Shown piece after piece: positions 22,008 through 28,869 of a stretch of DNA of 28,869 nucleotides. Location of the stretch: assembly GCA_002371345.1 (NCBI GenBank), contig DFHY01000109.1, positions 1 through 28,869 on the forward strand, given 5' to 3'. The stretch is from Lachnospiraceae bacterium UBA3711 (GTDB lineage: Bacteria > Bacillota > Clostridia > Lachnospirales > Lachnospiraceae). The first letter of the stretch is position 1. The number at the start of each line of letters is the position of its first letter. Below the pieces are notes generated by a model. The model was not told where the DNA came from. It searched no databases and saw only the letters and a program-made list of their open reading frames with translations. Position numbers and translations under genes: made by a program.

Positions 22008-22901
22008 ATGGTTTTTCAGGATGAATTAAAAGCCCGGACACAGCATGTCGAGGCGGTGCTCCGGGATTATCTGCCGAAGGGGGGAGGCTTCCAGAAGACT
22101 CTCGTATCGGCTATGAGATACAGCATTGAAGCGGGCGGCAAGCGCATACGCCCGATACTGCTTGAGTGTGCGTACCAGATGTACGGCGGCATGGGGCAGA
22201 TGGCGGGGCCGTTTATGGCGGCCATAGAGATGATCCATACTTCTTCTCTGGTTCATGATGATCTGCCGGCTCTGGATAACGACTCCATGAGGCGCGGCAA
22301 AAAGACAACCCACAAGGTATACGGGGAGGCGATGGGAATCCTTGCCGGTGACGCGATGATGAACTATGCCTACGAGACAGCGGTCAGAGCATTCTCTCTG
22401 GCAAAGGATGATCAGAGGGAGCGTGTGGCCGAAGCTTTCCGTATACTGAGTGAGAAGAGCGGGGTGTACGGCATGCTTGGCGGTCAGTCCTGTGACGTTG
22501 AGTTTGAAGGGAGACCGCTGACGGAGGGACAGGTTGAGTTCATTAACCAGCACAAGACCGCGGCTCTTATCGAGGCGAGCCTGATGATCGGGGCGGTGCT
22601 GGCTGGCGCGCCGAAGGATGATATAGCCATTCTGGAGGCTGTTGGCAGAAAGACCGGCCTGGCGTTTCAGATACGCGACGACATACTGGACCTGACGGGA
22701 AGCGAGACGGAGCTCGGCAAGCCTATAGGTTCGGATGTGCGCAACAGGAAGACGACGTTCGTCTCGCTGTTCGGCATACCGGCAGGCAGGTCAAGAGTGG
22801 AGATGCTGTCAGCCCAGGCACTTGATTCATTTGACTCGCTGAGCGCAGAGCATGGATTTCTCAGACAGTTTCTGGAGGAGCTCGCGGTGAGGCGCAGGTA
22901 A
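22008..22901 (+). CDS. ispA: Short-chain trans-prenyl diphosphate synthase (farnesyl/geranylgeranyl type)
   Basis: The enzyme condenses isopentenyl diphosphate with allylic diphosphates to make farnesyl or longer diphosphate. The 297 residues have GGKRIRP (IPP binding), the first Asp-rich motif DDLPALDND at 84-92 with the two-residue insertion typical of bacterial farnesyl synthases, the GQ motif in MLGGQSCDVE, and the second motif RDDILDLTGSETELGKPIGSD near 223. The fifth residue before the first motif, usually aromatic in farnesyl synthases, is Ser79, so the product may be longer. I prefer the ATG at 22008, with GAGG six bases upstream, over the GTG at 21996. dxs follows after 21 bases. Confidence 0.93.
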   Translation: MVFQDELKARTQHVEAVLRDYLPKGGGFQKTLVSAMRYSIEAGGKRIRPILLECAYQMYGGMGQMAGPFMAAIEMIHTSSLVHDDLPALDNDSMRRGKKTTHKVYGEAMGILAGDAMMNYAYETAVRAFSLAKDDQRERVAEAFRILSEKSGVYGMLGGQSCDVEFEGRPLTEGQVEFINQHKTAALIEASLMIGAVLAGAPKDDIAILEAVGRKTGLAFQIRDDILDLTGSETELGKPIGSDVRNRKTTFVSLFGIPAGRSRVEMLSAQALDSFDSLSAEHGFLRQFLEELAVRRR

Positions 22902-22922
22902 GACGGTATTCAGGTATACGGC

Positions 22923-24794
22923 ATGGTACTTGAGAAGATCAATCAACCAAATGATATAAAGAATATTTCGCGTGAAGAGCTTCCCGTTCTGGCTCAGGAG
23001 ATCCGTTCTTTCCTGATCGACAAGCTGTCTGTGACGGGCGGGCATCTCGCGTCCAATCTCGGCGTCATCGAGCTTACGATGGCGCTGCATCTGACTTTCA
23101 GTCTTCCGCGTGACAAGATCGTATGGGATGTCGGGCACCAGTCCTATACTCATAAGATTCTGACCGGCAGGCGAGAGGGCTTCGACAGCCTTCGCAAGCT
23201 GGGCGGATTGTCGGGCTTTCCCAAGAGGGAGGAGAGCGCGTGCGACGTATTTGATACAGGCCACAGCTCGACTTCAGTGTCCGCAGCGCTGGGGATAGCG
23301 CAGGCCAGAGACCTCGCAGGCGATGACTACAGCGTATGCGCTGTGATCGGAGACGGCTCATTTACGGGCGGAATGGTCTACGAGGCTCTGAACAACGCGT
23401 CACGTCTGAAGACGAACTTCATAATAGTTCTGAACGACAACGGTATGTCTATCTCTGAAAATGTAGGCGGCCTGTCATCATATCTCTCTACTATCAGGAC
23501 AAATGACACATATACAAGCCTGAAAAGGGCGGCCGAGGATATGCTGAGGCATTCGGGCGGGGGTGAGGCCGCGATCAGGAGGATCCGCGGCATGAAGAAC
23601 AACCTGAAGTCCATTCTTATACCCGGGTCATTTTTCGAACAGCTGGGAATAACCTACTTCGGTCCGATCGACGGTTACAATATCGACCGGATGATTACGG
23701 TATTCCAGAACGCCAGGAAGGTGCGCGGCGCAGTGGTTGTTCATGTGCTCACGCAGAAGGGCAGGGGCTATAAGCCGGCGGAGCGCATGCCGGCAAGGTT
23801 CCATGGAACGGGGCCGTTCGACATTGAGACAGGGCTTCCGGCTAAGAAGAAGACGAAGGCGGACTGGAGCGATATCTTCAGCACGGTCATGTGCAAGGAA
23901 GGGAAGAAGACTCCGAATCTGTGCGCGGTTACCGCCGCAATGCCTGACGGCACCGGCCTGAAAAGGTTCCGCGGAATGTATCCGAACCGGTTCTTCGACG
24001 TCGGGATCGCCGAGGAGCATGCGGTCACTTTCTGCGCGGGGCTTGCGGTAGGAGGCATGATTCCTGTATTCGCTGTATATTCGTCATTTCTGCAGAGAGG
24101 CTTTGACCAGATCGTTCACGATGTATGTCTTCAGAACCTGCATGTCATATTCGCGATCGACCGCGGAGGGCTTGTCGGCGCGGACGGTGAGACGCACCAG
24201 GGAATATTCGACCTGTCATACCTGACGATGATCCCGAACATAAGCGTCCTGGCCCCGAAGAACAAGTGGGAGCTCGCGGACATGCTGAAATGGGCTGTCC
24301 GGAAGGCTTCCGGCCCGGTGGCGATACGGTATCCAAGAGGATGCGCGTACGACGGACTTGAAGAATTCCGCGCTCCGATAGGCTATGGGAAATGGGAGAT
24401 TCTGTACGATGAGTCGGACATCTGCCTCCTGGCTGTCGGCAGCATGGTGGAGACCGCTTATGAGGTCCGCCGCATGCTGAAGACTGAGGGCGCGAACTGC
24501 AGCCTGGTCAACTGCCGCTTCGTCAGGCCTCTTGACGAGGAAGTGCTTCTGGAGGCAGCCAGGTCGCATGATCTTATCGTGACCCTTGAGGAAAATGTTG
24601 AGCGGGGCGGGTTCGGAAGCATGGTAGTATCATGTCTTAATGATTTCGGAGAGCATATAAGCGTTGAGAGAATTGCTCTTCCCGATGCTTATATAGAGGC
24701 CGGTTCTGTGGATCTTCTGAAGAAAGAGACGGCACTCGACGTGGAGAGTATCTACAAGCGTATACGAACGCGTATGATCGGACTGTTTGGATGA
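22923..24794 (+). CDS. dxs: 1-deoxy-D-xylulose-5-phosphate synthase
   Basis: DXS is the first enzyme of the non-mevalonate isoprenoid pathway; it joins pyruvate and glyceraldehyde 3-phosphate with thiamine diphosphate. The 623 residues show VWDVGHQSYTHKILTGR, the TPP motif GDGSFTGGMVYEALNNA, FGPIDGYN, and the pyrimidine domain with FDVGIAEEHAVTFCAGLA and FLQRGFDQIVHDV; the C-terminal transketolase domain follows. The start ATG at 22923 has a poor ribosome binding site (AGG ten bases upstream), suggesting coupling to ispA. Together they mark an isoprenoid sub-operon. Confidence 0.97.
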   Translation: MVLEKINQPNDIKNISREELPVLAQEIRSFLIDKLSVTGGHLASNLGVIELTMALHLTFSLPRDKIVWDVGHQSYTHKILTGRREGFDSLRKLGGLSGFPKREESACDVFDTGHSSTSVSAALGIAQARDLAGDDYSVCAVIGDGSFTGGMVYEALNNASRLKTNFIIVLNDNGMSISENVGGLSSYLSTIRTNDTYTSLKRAAEDMLRHSGGGEAAIRRIRGMKNNLKSILIPGSFFEQLGITYFGPIDGYNIDRMITVFQNARKVRGAVVVHVLTQKGRGYKPAERMPARFHGTGPFDIETGLPAKKKTKADWSDIFSTVMCKEGKKTPNLCAVTAAMPDGTGLKRFRGMYPNRFFDVGIAEEHAVTFCAGLAVGGMIPVFAVYSSFLQRGFDQIVHDVCLQNLHVIFAIDRGGLVGADGETHQGIFDLSYLTMIPNISVLAPKNKWELADMLKWAVRKASGPVAIRYPRGCAYDGLEEFRAPIGYGKWEILYDESDICLLAVGSMVETAYEVRRMLKTEGANCSLVNCRFVRPLDEEVLLEAARSHDLIVTLEENVERGGFGSMVVSCLNDFGEHISVERIALPDAYIEAGSVDLLKKETALDVESIYKRIRTRMIGLFG

Positions 24795-24816
24795 TTGAGA
24801 AACGGCGGCGGAACTG

Positions 24817-25617
24817 ATGAAAGAAAGACTGGACATTCTACTTGTGCGCGGCGGGTTCTTTCCCTCCAGAGAGAAGGCGAAATCTACGATAATGGCGGGG
24901 CAGGTCTACGTCAACGGGCAGAAGGAAGACAAGGCCGGGATGAAGTTCGACACGGACTCCGAGATTGAGGTGCGTGGAAAGACTCTGCGCTATGTCAGCA
25001 GGGGCGGGCTTAAGCTGGAGAAGGCGATCAATGAATTCGGCATCGATCCGGCCGGCAAGGTGTGCCTTGACATCGGAGCGTCCACAGGCGGATTCACTGA
25101 CTGCATGCTGCAGAACGGCGCCGTCAGAGTCTACTCGGTCGATGTCGGCCACGGGCAGCTTGACTGGCAGCTGCGCCGGGACAAGAGAGTCGTTTGCATG
25201 GAGCATTTCAACGCGAGGACATTGTCTCCGGATGATCTTCCCGAGCGGGTACAGCTTGCTTCAGCCGACGTCTCATTTATCTCGCTGAAGCTGATACTTG
25301 CTCCGGCGCTCTCTGTTCTCGATGACGGAGGGGAGATTGCGGCCCTGATAAAGCCGCAGTTCGAAGCCGGGAGAGAACAGGTCGGAAAGAAAGGCGTCGT
25401 ACGCGATCCGAAGGTGCACGAGAGTGTGATAACGGAAGTTCTGACCTACGCGTCAGGAATCGGGCTTAAGTGCGAAGGCCTGACATGGTCGCCGATAACC
25501 GGCCCGGAAGGGAACATCGAGTACCTGGCGCATTTCAAAAAGGACACTCCGGGGGAGATTATGCCTGACATAGATATCGCATCCGTGGTCCTCAGGGCAC
25601 ACGAGGCGCTGGAGTAG
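24817..25617 (+). CDS. tlyA: TlyA-family S4/FtsJ rRNA methyltransferase
   Basis: The 266 residues combine an N-terminal S4 RNA-binding domain (LDILLVRGGFFPSREKAKSTIMAG, about 4-60) with an FtsJ-like Rossmann methyltransferase whose SAM motif is LDIGASTGGFTDCML near 90. Later parts ALIKPQFEAGREQVGKKGVVRDPKVH are typical. Family members 2'-O-methylate cytidines in 16S and/or 23S rRNA (capreomycin-related sites) or act as haemolysin-like proteins by older naming. It lies 22 bases after dxs as in other Firmicutes. A 354-base gap follows before argR. Confidence 0.94.
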   Translation: MKERLDILLVRGGFFPSREKAKSTIMAGQVYVNGQKEDKAGMKFDTDSEIEVRGKTLRYVSRGGLKLEKAINEFGIDPAGKVCLDIGASTGGFTDCMLQNGAVRVYSVDVGHGQLDWQLRRDKRVVCMEHFNARTLSPDDLPERVQLASADVSFISLKLILAPALSVLDDGGEIAALIKPQFEAGREQVGKKGVVRDPKVHESVITEVLTYASGIGLKCEGLTWSPITGPEGNIEYLAHFKKDTPGEIMPDIDIASVVLRAHEALE

Positions 25618-25971
25618 ATGTTCGCCAAATAAGACAATCGCGGATGCTTCATTACAGTCTTCGGAATTGTCTCTCCAACGCAAACCCAACCCACTCCGCC
25701 ATACTAACTGCCAGCTCCGACTGTGTTGCAGCAGGATCAGGCGATTGCCCGGTTTGTCGAAAATACCGTCTGGAATATAAAGGTAAAATATGCTATCTTC
25801 AAGAGGATCAGGCATAGCCCGAATCAAACCGTTTCCATCAGACAGAAGCAACAGTGGTACCTGAGAATGCAGAATGTGTGATTGCTCAGGACAGAAACGG
25901 TACTCTGCTCTTAAAAAACTGAAGTAATCCCGCGGCGAGGGATGCAAGGCAACAGGGAAGGCACCGGTACA
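25618..25971. other. AT-richer gap before argR with coding-like minus-strand relics
   Basis: No intact gene is seen in these 354 bases, where many Clostridia carry nadK (NAD kinase). The stretch is visibly richer in A/T than its neighbours. On the minus strand one frame is open from 25947 to the tlyA gene (peptide parts such as LLLLSDGNGLIRAMPDPL), and another is open from 25792 to a stop at 25652-25654 (46 residues including SELAVSMAEWVGFALERQF). They adjoin at about 25790, as expected for a frameshifted or decayed gene, but I do not recognise the protein. TTGTCG (25754-25759) and TATAAA (25776-25781), 16 bases apart, may be a weak + strand promoter for argR. Confidence 0.35.
25860..25890. 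repeat. Imperfect inverted repeat in the argR upstream gap
   Basis: CCTGAGAAT (25860-25868) pairs with ATTGCTCAGG (25881-25890) through nine base pairs with one bulged base and a 12-base loop. It could be a hairpin in the argR leader or part of an old mobile element. It does not match the ArgR box. Confidence 0.35.
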
Positions 25972-26424
25972 ATGATGAAAATCAGAAGGCAGGCAAAGAT
26001 CTTAGAGCTTATCAATCAGTATGATATCGAAACACAGGACGAACTTGCCGGACATCTGAGGGAGGAAGGTTTCAAGGCAACACAGGCAACAATATCCCGG
26101 GATATCCGTGAGTTAAAGCTGATGAAGGTTTCCGTCGGAGGAGGCCATCAGAAGTACACGGCGGTTGAAGCTGGTTCGGAGAAGCTGGTAGAAAAGTATC
26201 TCAGAGTCCTCAGGGACGGCTTCGTAGATATGGATATGGCCGGAAGCCTGATCGTAATACGGACGGTCTCAGGCATGGCGATGGCGGTTGCCGCGGCTCT
26301 CGACGCCATGAACTGGTCGGAGGTGGCCGGATGCATAGCCGGCGACGACACTATCTTCTGCGCGGTGCACACGCAGGATGAGGCTGTCTCCATCATGGAG
26401 AAGATCAGGTCAAACATTTCATAG
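25972..26424 (+). CDS. argR: Arginine repressor ArgR
   Basis: ArgR is a hexameric arginine-dependent DNA-binding repressor/activator of arginine metabolism. The 150-residue protein has the N-terminal winged helix-turn-helix (RQAKILELINQYDIETQDELAGHL, ATQATISRDIRELKL) and the C-terminal arginine-binding/oligomerisation domain with VVAALDAM-like and GCIAGDDTIFCAVHT motifs, the paired aspartates being typical. I use the ATG at 25972, with GGGAAGG ten bases upstream; ATG at 25975 is also possible, and an ATG at 25942 would add ten atypical residues. recN follows, as in Bacillus. Confidence 0.95.
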   Translation: MMKIRRQAKILELINQYDIETQDELAGHLREEGFKATQATISRDIRELKLMKVSVGGGHQKYTAVEAGSEKLVEKYLRVLRDGFVDMDMAGSLIVIRTVSGMAMAVAAALDAMNWSEVAGCIAGDDTIFCAVHTQDEAVSIMEKIRSNIS

Positions 26425-26434
26425 GAACATTTCT

Positions 26435-26460
26435 CGGCCGGCTGTTTTGCCGGCCGTTAG
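26435..26460 (+). terminator. Probable terminator after argR
   Basis: CGGCCGGC (26435-26442) and GCCGGCCG (26449-26456) form a perfect 8-bp G+C stem with loop TGTTTT, 10 bases after the argR stop. Only TT follows, so it may be a weak terminator or a pausing/processing hairpin. Confidence 0.5.
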
Positions 26461-26470
26461 GAACTGTTAA

Positions 26471-26507
26471 GGAATAACTTATGCAGGATAGATATATGAG
26501 TTATTCC
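26471..26507 (+). repeat. 12-bp inverted repeat in the recN leader
   Basis: GGAATAACTTAT (26471-26482) pairs with ATGAGTTATTCC (26496-26507) over all 12 positions if one G-U pair is allowed, with a 13-base loop. It ends 37 bases before the recN ATG. It could be an operator or a leader hairpin; there is no T tract. Confidence 0.45.
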
Positions 26508-26544
26508 GCAGCAGTCCTTTGTGTAAGGAATCAGGTGGATATAT

Positions 26545-28248
26545 ATGCTTCGGAGTATACATGTAAGGAATCTCGCCCTGATAGACGAGGAGGAGATCCT
26601 GCTTGAGGATGGGCTGAACATCCTGACAGGAGAGACCGGCGCCGGAAAGTCGATCATCATCGGTTCGGTCAGTGCCGCGCTTGGAACAGGGTCACTGAAG
26701 GACCTCGTCAGGGACGGCGCTGATTACGCCATGGTTGAACTTACATTTGAGACACAGTCGGCCAGGGTGGCGTCGCTTCTTGACGAGATGCAGCTTCCCG
26801 CCATGGACGGGTGCGTGATCATTACGAGGAGCTTCAGGAAGGGAAGAAGCGTCAGCAGGATCAACGGCGAGACGGTAACTGTCGCGAAGGTCCGCGAGAT
26901 AGCTTCGCTCCTGATAGACATCCACGGACAGCATGAGCATCAGTCCCTGCTGTATCCGAAGTACCACCTTGAACTTGTGGACAGCTTCGCGGACAAGTCA
27001 CTGGGCGACGTGAAGAGGTCATGCAGAAGGAATTATCATGAGTGGAAGGATATCTCCGGCCAGCTTGAAGAGGCGGTGACCGATGAGGGAGACCGGGTCA
27101 AGCAGATCGATTTTCTGACCTATGAGATAAATGAGATCGATGAAGCAAACCTGCGGGAAGGCGAGGACGATGAGCTGGAACAGAGATACAGAAAACTGTC
27201 AAACGCTCAGAAGATCCTCGGCGCTGCGGCGCAGACTGAAGAACTGACCGGAAGCGACGGCGGCGCTCTCATGAACATCTCACGGGCGTCAGGCATACTG
27301 TCAAGGATAACAGACCTCGACAGCGAGCTGATGGATATGAGCCAGCTGCTGATCCAGATTGAGGAGCTGTGCTCAGACTTCAACCGCACATTGAACTCGT
27401 TCATAGACAGCTTCAGCTATGATGAGAAAGAGCTGGAGGAGATATCAGGGCGCCTTGACCTCATCAACCGCCTGAAGACAAAGTACGGGAAGACAATCCC
27501 TGATATCCTGGCTTACAGAGACAGGCAGGAAGAGAAACTTGAAAAGCTGACGGACTATGACGCGTATGTAGAAGAACTCAGGAAGAGACTGGATGAGAGC
27601 GGGAAGAAGCTGGGGAAGGACTGCGCCGCTATAACGCGGCTAAGGAAGAACTCCGCCGCGGAGCTGGCAGGGCGGATCCGTGAATCTCTCGAAGAACTCA
27701 ACTTTCCTGACGTGCGCTTCGATATAACGTTTGATAAACTTGAGACTATGACGGAGAACGGTCAGGATTCTGTTGTCTTCAAGATATCGACGAATCCGGG
27801 CATGGAAGTCCGTCCGCTTCAGAGCGTGGCTTCCGGCGGCGAGCTGTCGAGAATAATGCTCGGAATCAAGACCGTGATGGCGAGAAGGGATTCGATAGAA
27901 ACGCTGATCTTCGACGAGATAGATACAGGCATCAGCGGAAGAACCGCGCAGAAGGTATCGGAGAAGATGGCGGCCCTGTCTGACACAAGGCAGGTAATAG
28001 CAATCACACACCTGGCTCAGATAGCCTCAATGGCGGATCATCATTACATGATCGAGAAGAGCGTCGAGGACGGCGTGACGCACACTCATGTCCGCAGGCT
28101 TGACGAGGATATGATGACCGAAGAACTGGCAAGGATACTCGGCGGAGCTAAGATAACGGATACAGTAAGGAAAAACGCAGAAGAGATGAAGCGGCTCGCG
28201 GATATTGAAAAGGAGGAAAAACGTCATGAAAATCGTAATCGGAAATGA
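26545..28248 (+). CDS. recN: DNA repair protein RecN
   Basis: RecN is an SMC-like ATPase that gathers at DNA double-strand breaks early in recombination repair. The 567 residues start LRSIHVRNLALIDEEEILLEDGLNILTGETGAGKSIIIGSV with the Walker A GETGAGKS, then DIHGQHEHQSLLYPKYHLELVD, two short coiled coils around 150-380, and the C-terminal head with SGGELSRIMLGIKTV (signature) and TLIFDEIDTGISGRTAQKV (Walker B). AGGTGG lies six bases before the ATG at 26545. The 3' end overlaps rpiB by 23 bases. Confidence 0.97.
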   Translation: MLRSIHVRNLALIDEEEILLEDGLNILTGETGAGKSIIIGSVSAALGTGSLKDLVRDGADYAMVELTFETQSARVASLLDEMQLPAMDGCVIITRSFRKGRSVSRINGETVTVAKVREIASLLIDIHGQHEHQSLLYPKYHLELVDSFADKSLGDVKRSCRRNYHEWKDISGQLEEAVTDEGDRVKQIDFLTYEINEIDEANLREGEDDELEQRYRKLSNAQKILGAAAQTEELTGSDGGALMNISRASGILSRITDLDSELMDMSQLLIQIEELCSDFNRTLNSFIDSFSYDEKELEEISGRLDLINRLKTKYGKTIPDILAYRDRQEEKLEKLTDYDAYVEELRKRLDESGKKLGKDCAAITRLRKNSAAELAGRIRESLEELNFPDVRFDITFDKLETMTENGQDSVVFKISTNPGMEVRPLQSVASGGELSRIMLGIKTVMARRDSIETLIFDEIDTGISGRTAQKVSEKMAALSDTRQVIAITHLAQIASMADHHYMIEKSVEDGVTHTHVRRLDEDMMTEELARILGGAKITDTVRKNAEEMKRLADIEKEEKRHENRNRK

Positions 28249-28669
28249 CCACAGCGCAGTGGAACTCAGGGAGGTCATCACAGCTCATCTGAAGGAGCGC
28301 GGCATCGAGGTGGAAGAGGTCGGAACCTTCTCCCATGAGAGCAGCAATTATCCGGAATGGGGCGAGATGGTCGCGCGCAAGGTCGTTGCCGGCGAGGCGG
28401 ATCTGGGTATCGCGATCTGCGGAACAGGAGTGGGTATCTCAATTGCATGCAACAAGGTAAAGGGTATCCGCGCCGTGGTGTGCAGCGAGCCGTACAGCGC
28501 AAGAATGTCAAGAGAGCACAACAACGCCAATGTCCTGTGCTTCGGCGCGCGTGTAGTCGGCACGGAGCTGGCGAAGATGATCGTGGACACATGGCTTGAT
28601 TCCGAATTCCTCGGCGGAAGGCACCAGACAAGGGTCGACATGATCACGAGGATTGAGAGCGAGGGGTAA
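28226..28669 (+). CDS. rpiB: Ribose-5-phosphate isomerase B
   Basis: RpiB interconverts ribose 5-phosphate and ribulose 5-phosphate in the pentose phosphate pathway. The 147-residue protein has the family pattern IVIGNDHSAVELREVI at the start, CGTGVGISIACNKVKGIRAVVC with the catalytic cysteine, and ARMSREHNNANVLCFGARVVG. Family members include allose-6-phosphate isomerase and LacAB, so the substrate is not certain. The ATG at 28226 has AGGAGG (28211-28216) upstream; an in-frame start at 28205 would lengthen it needlessly. It overlaps the end of recN, so the pair is probably co-transcribed. Confidence 0.93.
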   Translation: MKIVIGNDHSAVELREVITAHLKERGIEVEEVGTFSHESSNYPEWGEMVARKVVAGEADLGIAICGTGVGISIACNKVKGIRAVVCSEPYSARMSREHNNANVLCFGARVVGTELAKMIVDTWLDSEFLGGRHQTRVDMITRIESEG

Positions 28670-28674
28670 CTGCG

Positions 28675-28795
28675 AAGGGCTGTGGGAATAATCGCTCATG
28701 CAAAAAACAGTTTCTGAGAACGCTCGCGCTGCGCATGACGAGGCTCTCAGTAAACTGTTTTTTTGTATTCGCGTTATAATCCCGCAGCCCTTTTT
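28675..28795. terminator. Large nested hairpin with two T tracts after rpiB
   Basis: Inner stem: AAACAGTTT-CTGAGA (within 28702-28719) pairs with TCTCAG-t-AAACTGTTT (28745-28763), flanked by A6 and T7, so it could terminate in both directions. Outer stem: AAGGGCTGTGGGA (28675-28687) pairs with TCCCGCAGCCCTT (28780-28792) with one G-U pair, and TTTTT continues after it. Short intervening pairs (CGC/GCG and ATAA/TTAT) connect the two. The inner hairpin by itself is a convincing terminator of rpiB; the whole forms a long imperfect palindrome of about 120 bp. Confidence 0.75.
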
Positions 28796-28804
28796 ATCCC
28801 TTCG

Positions 28805-28838
28805 GCCCACCATGGCGCTGGTTTCAGCCCACTATGGC
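28805..28838. repeat. Short direct repeat near the right edge
   Basis: GCCCACCATGGC (28805-28816) and GCCCACTATGGC (28827-28838) are direct copies with one mismatch and a 22-base period. No gene is seen from 28796 to the window end. Confidence 0.4.
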
Positions 28839-28869
28839 TATGGCTTGTTACTATTCACGGTCTCTTCCC

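Noticed and set aside
26425..26544. LexA or ArgR site before recN
   Set aside because: GAAC occurs without a matching GTTC at LexA spacing, and the palindrome has five rather than four bases between ARG-box halves and a mismatched end.
28765..28780. Promoter from TATAAT near the right edge
   Set aside because: No -35 hexamer 16-18 bases upstream, and the motif lies inside the terminator hairpin.
1..28869. CRISPR arrays, tRNA, rRNA, SRP RNA, transposases
   Set aside because: No regularly spaced repeats, cloverleaf segments, rRNA signatures or intact transposase motifs were seen; ffh has no SRP RNA gene next to it here.

Overview
The window looks like a core chromosomal segment of a member of Clostridia, most likely a Lachnospiraceae-type gut or rumen anaerobe with mid-50s GC by eye. 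The gene order supports this: DUF177-rpmF-plsX-acpP-rnc-smc-ftsY, then ylxM-ffh-rpsP-khpA-rimM-(insert)-trmD, then yqhY-nusB-xseA-xseB-ispA-dxs-tlyA-argR-recN. All these blocks lie on the + strand. Arginine is mostly AGG/AGA or CGC, and ribosome binding sites are Firmicutes-like. recN is followed by rpiB and not by spoIVB/spo0A, which hints at a non-sporulating lineage; this is inference.

Layout. 1-2400: an alpha/beta-hydrolase esterase (+) converges with a GAF-GGDEF diguanylate cyclase (-), their 3' ends overlapping by 44 bp. The cyclase promoter is divergent from a near-consensus promoter at 2351-2379 that starts the next operon. 2412-9920: YceD-like DUF177 protein, L32, PlsX, ACP, RNase III, SMC and FtsY, i.e. 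lipid precursor synthesis, RNA processing, chromosome organisation and the SRP receptor. 9951-11171: a threonine deaminase with ACT domain. 11205-13635: YlxM and Ffh behind their own, possibly leaderless, promoter, then S16 and KhpA. 13651-17436: a terminator-like hairpin, RimM, a membrane-bound LtaS/MdoB-type sulfatase-fold enzyme inserted between rimM and trmD, TrmD with an internal insertion, and a tandem-ACT protein where rplS would be expected. 17480-19069: RF3. 19191-25617: Asp23/Gls24 protein YqhY, NusB, both exonuclease VII subunits, a short-chain prenyl diphosphate synthase, DXS and TlyA; ispA and dxs supply isoprenoid precursors. 25618-25971: an AT-richer gap where nadK often sits. 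25972-28669: ArgR, RecN, RpiB. The window ends with a large nested hairpin (28675-28795).

Most genes are ordinary housekeeping genes and I see no clear new multi-gene system. No mobile element with transposase, CRISPR array, tRNA or rRNA was recognised. The parts worth a second look are intergenic or small: a structured repeat in the plsX leader with a second copy before xseB, a folded or open segment between yqhY and nusB, the leaderless-looking ylxM promoter, the inserted LTA-synthase-like gene, a serine at the chain-length position of the prenyl synthase, the TrmD insertion, the relic-like gap before argR, and the nested terminal hairpin.
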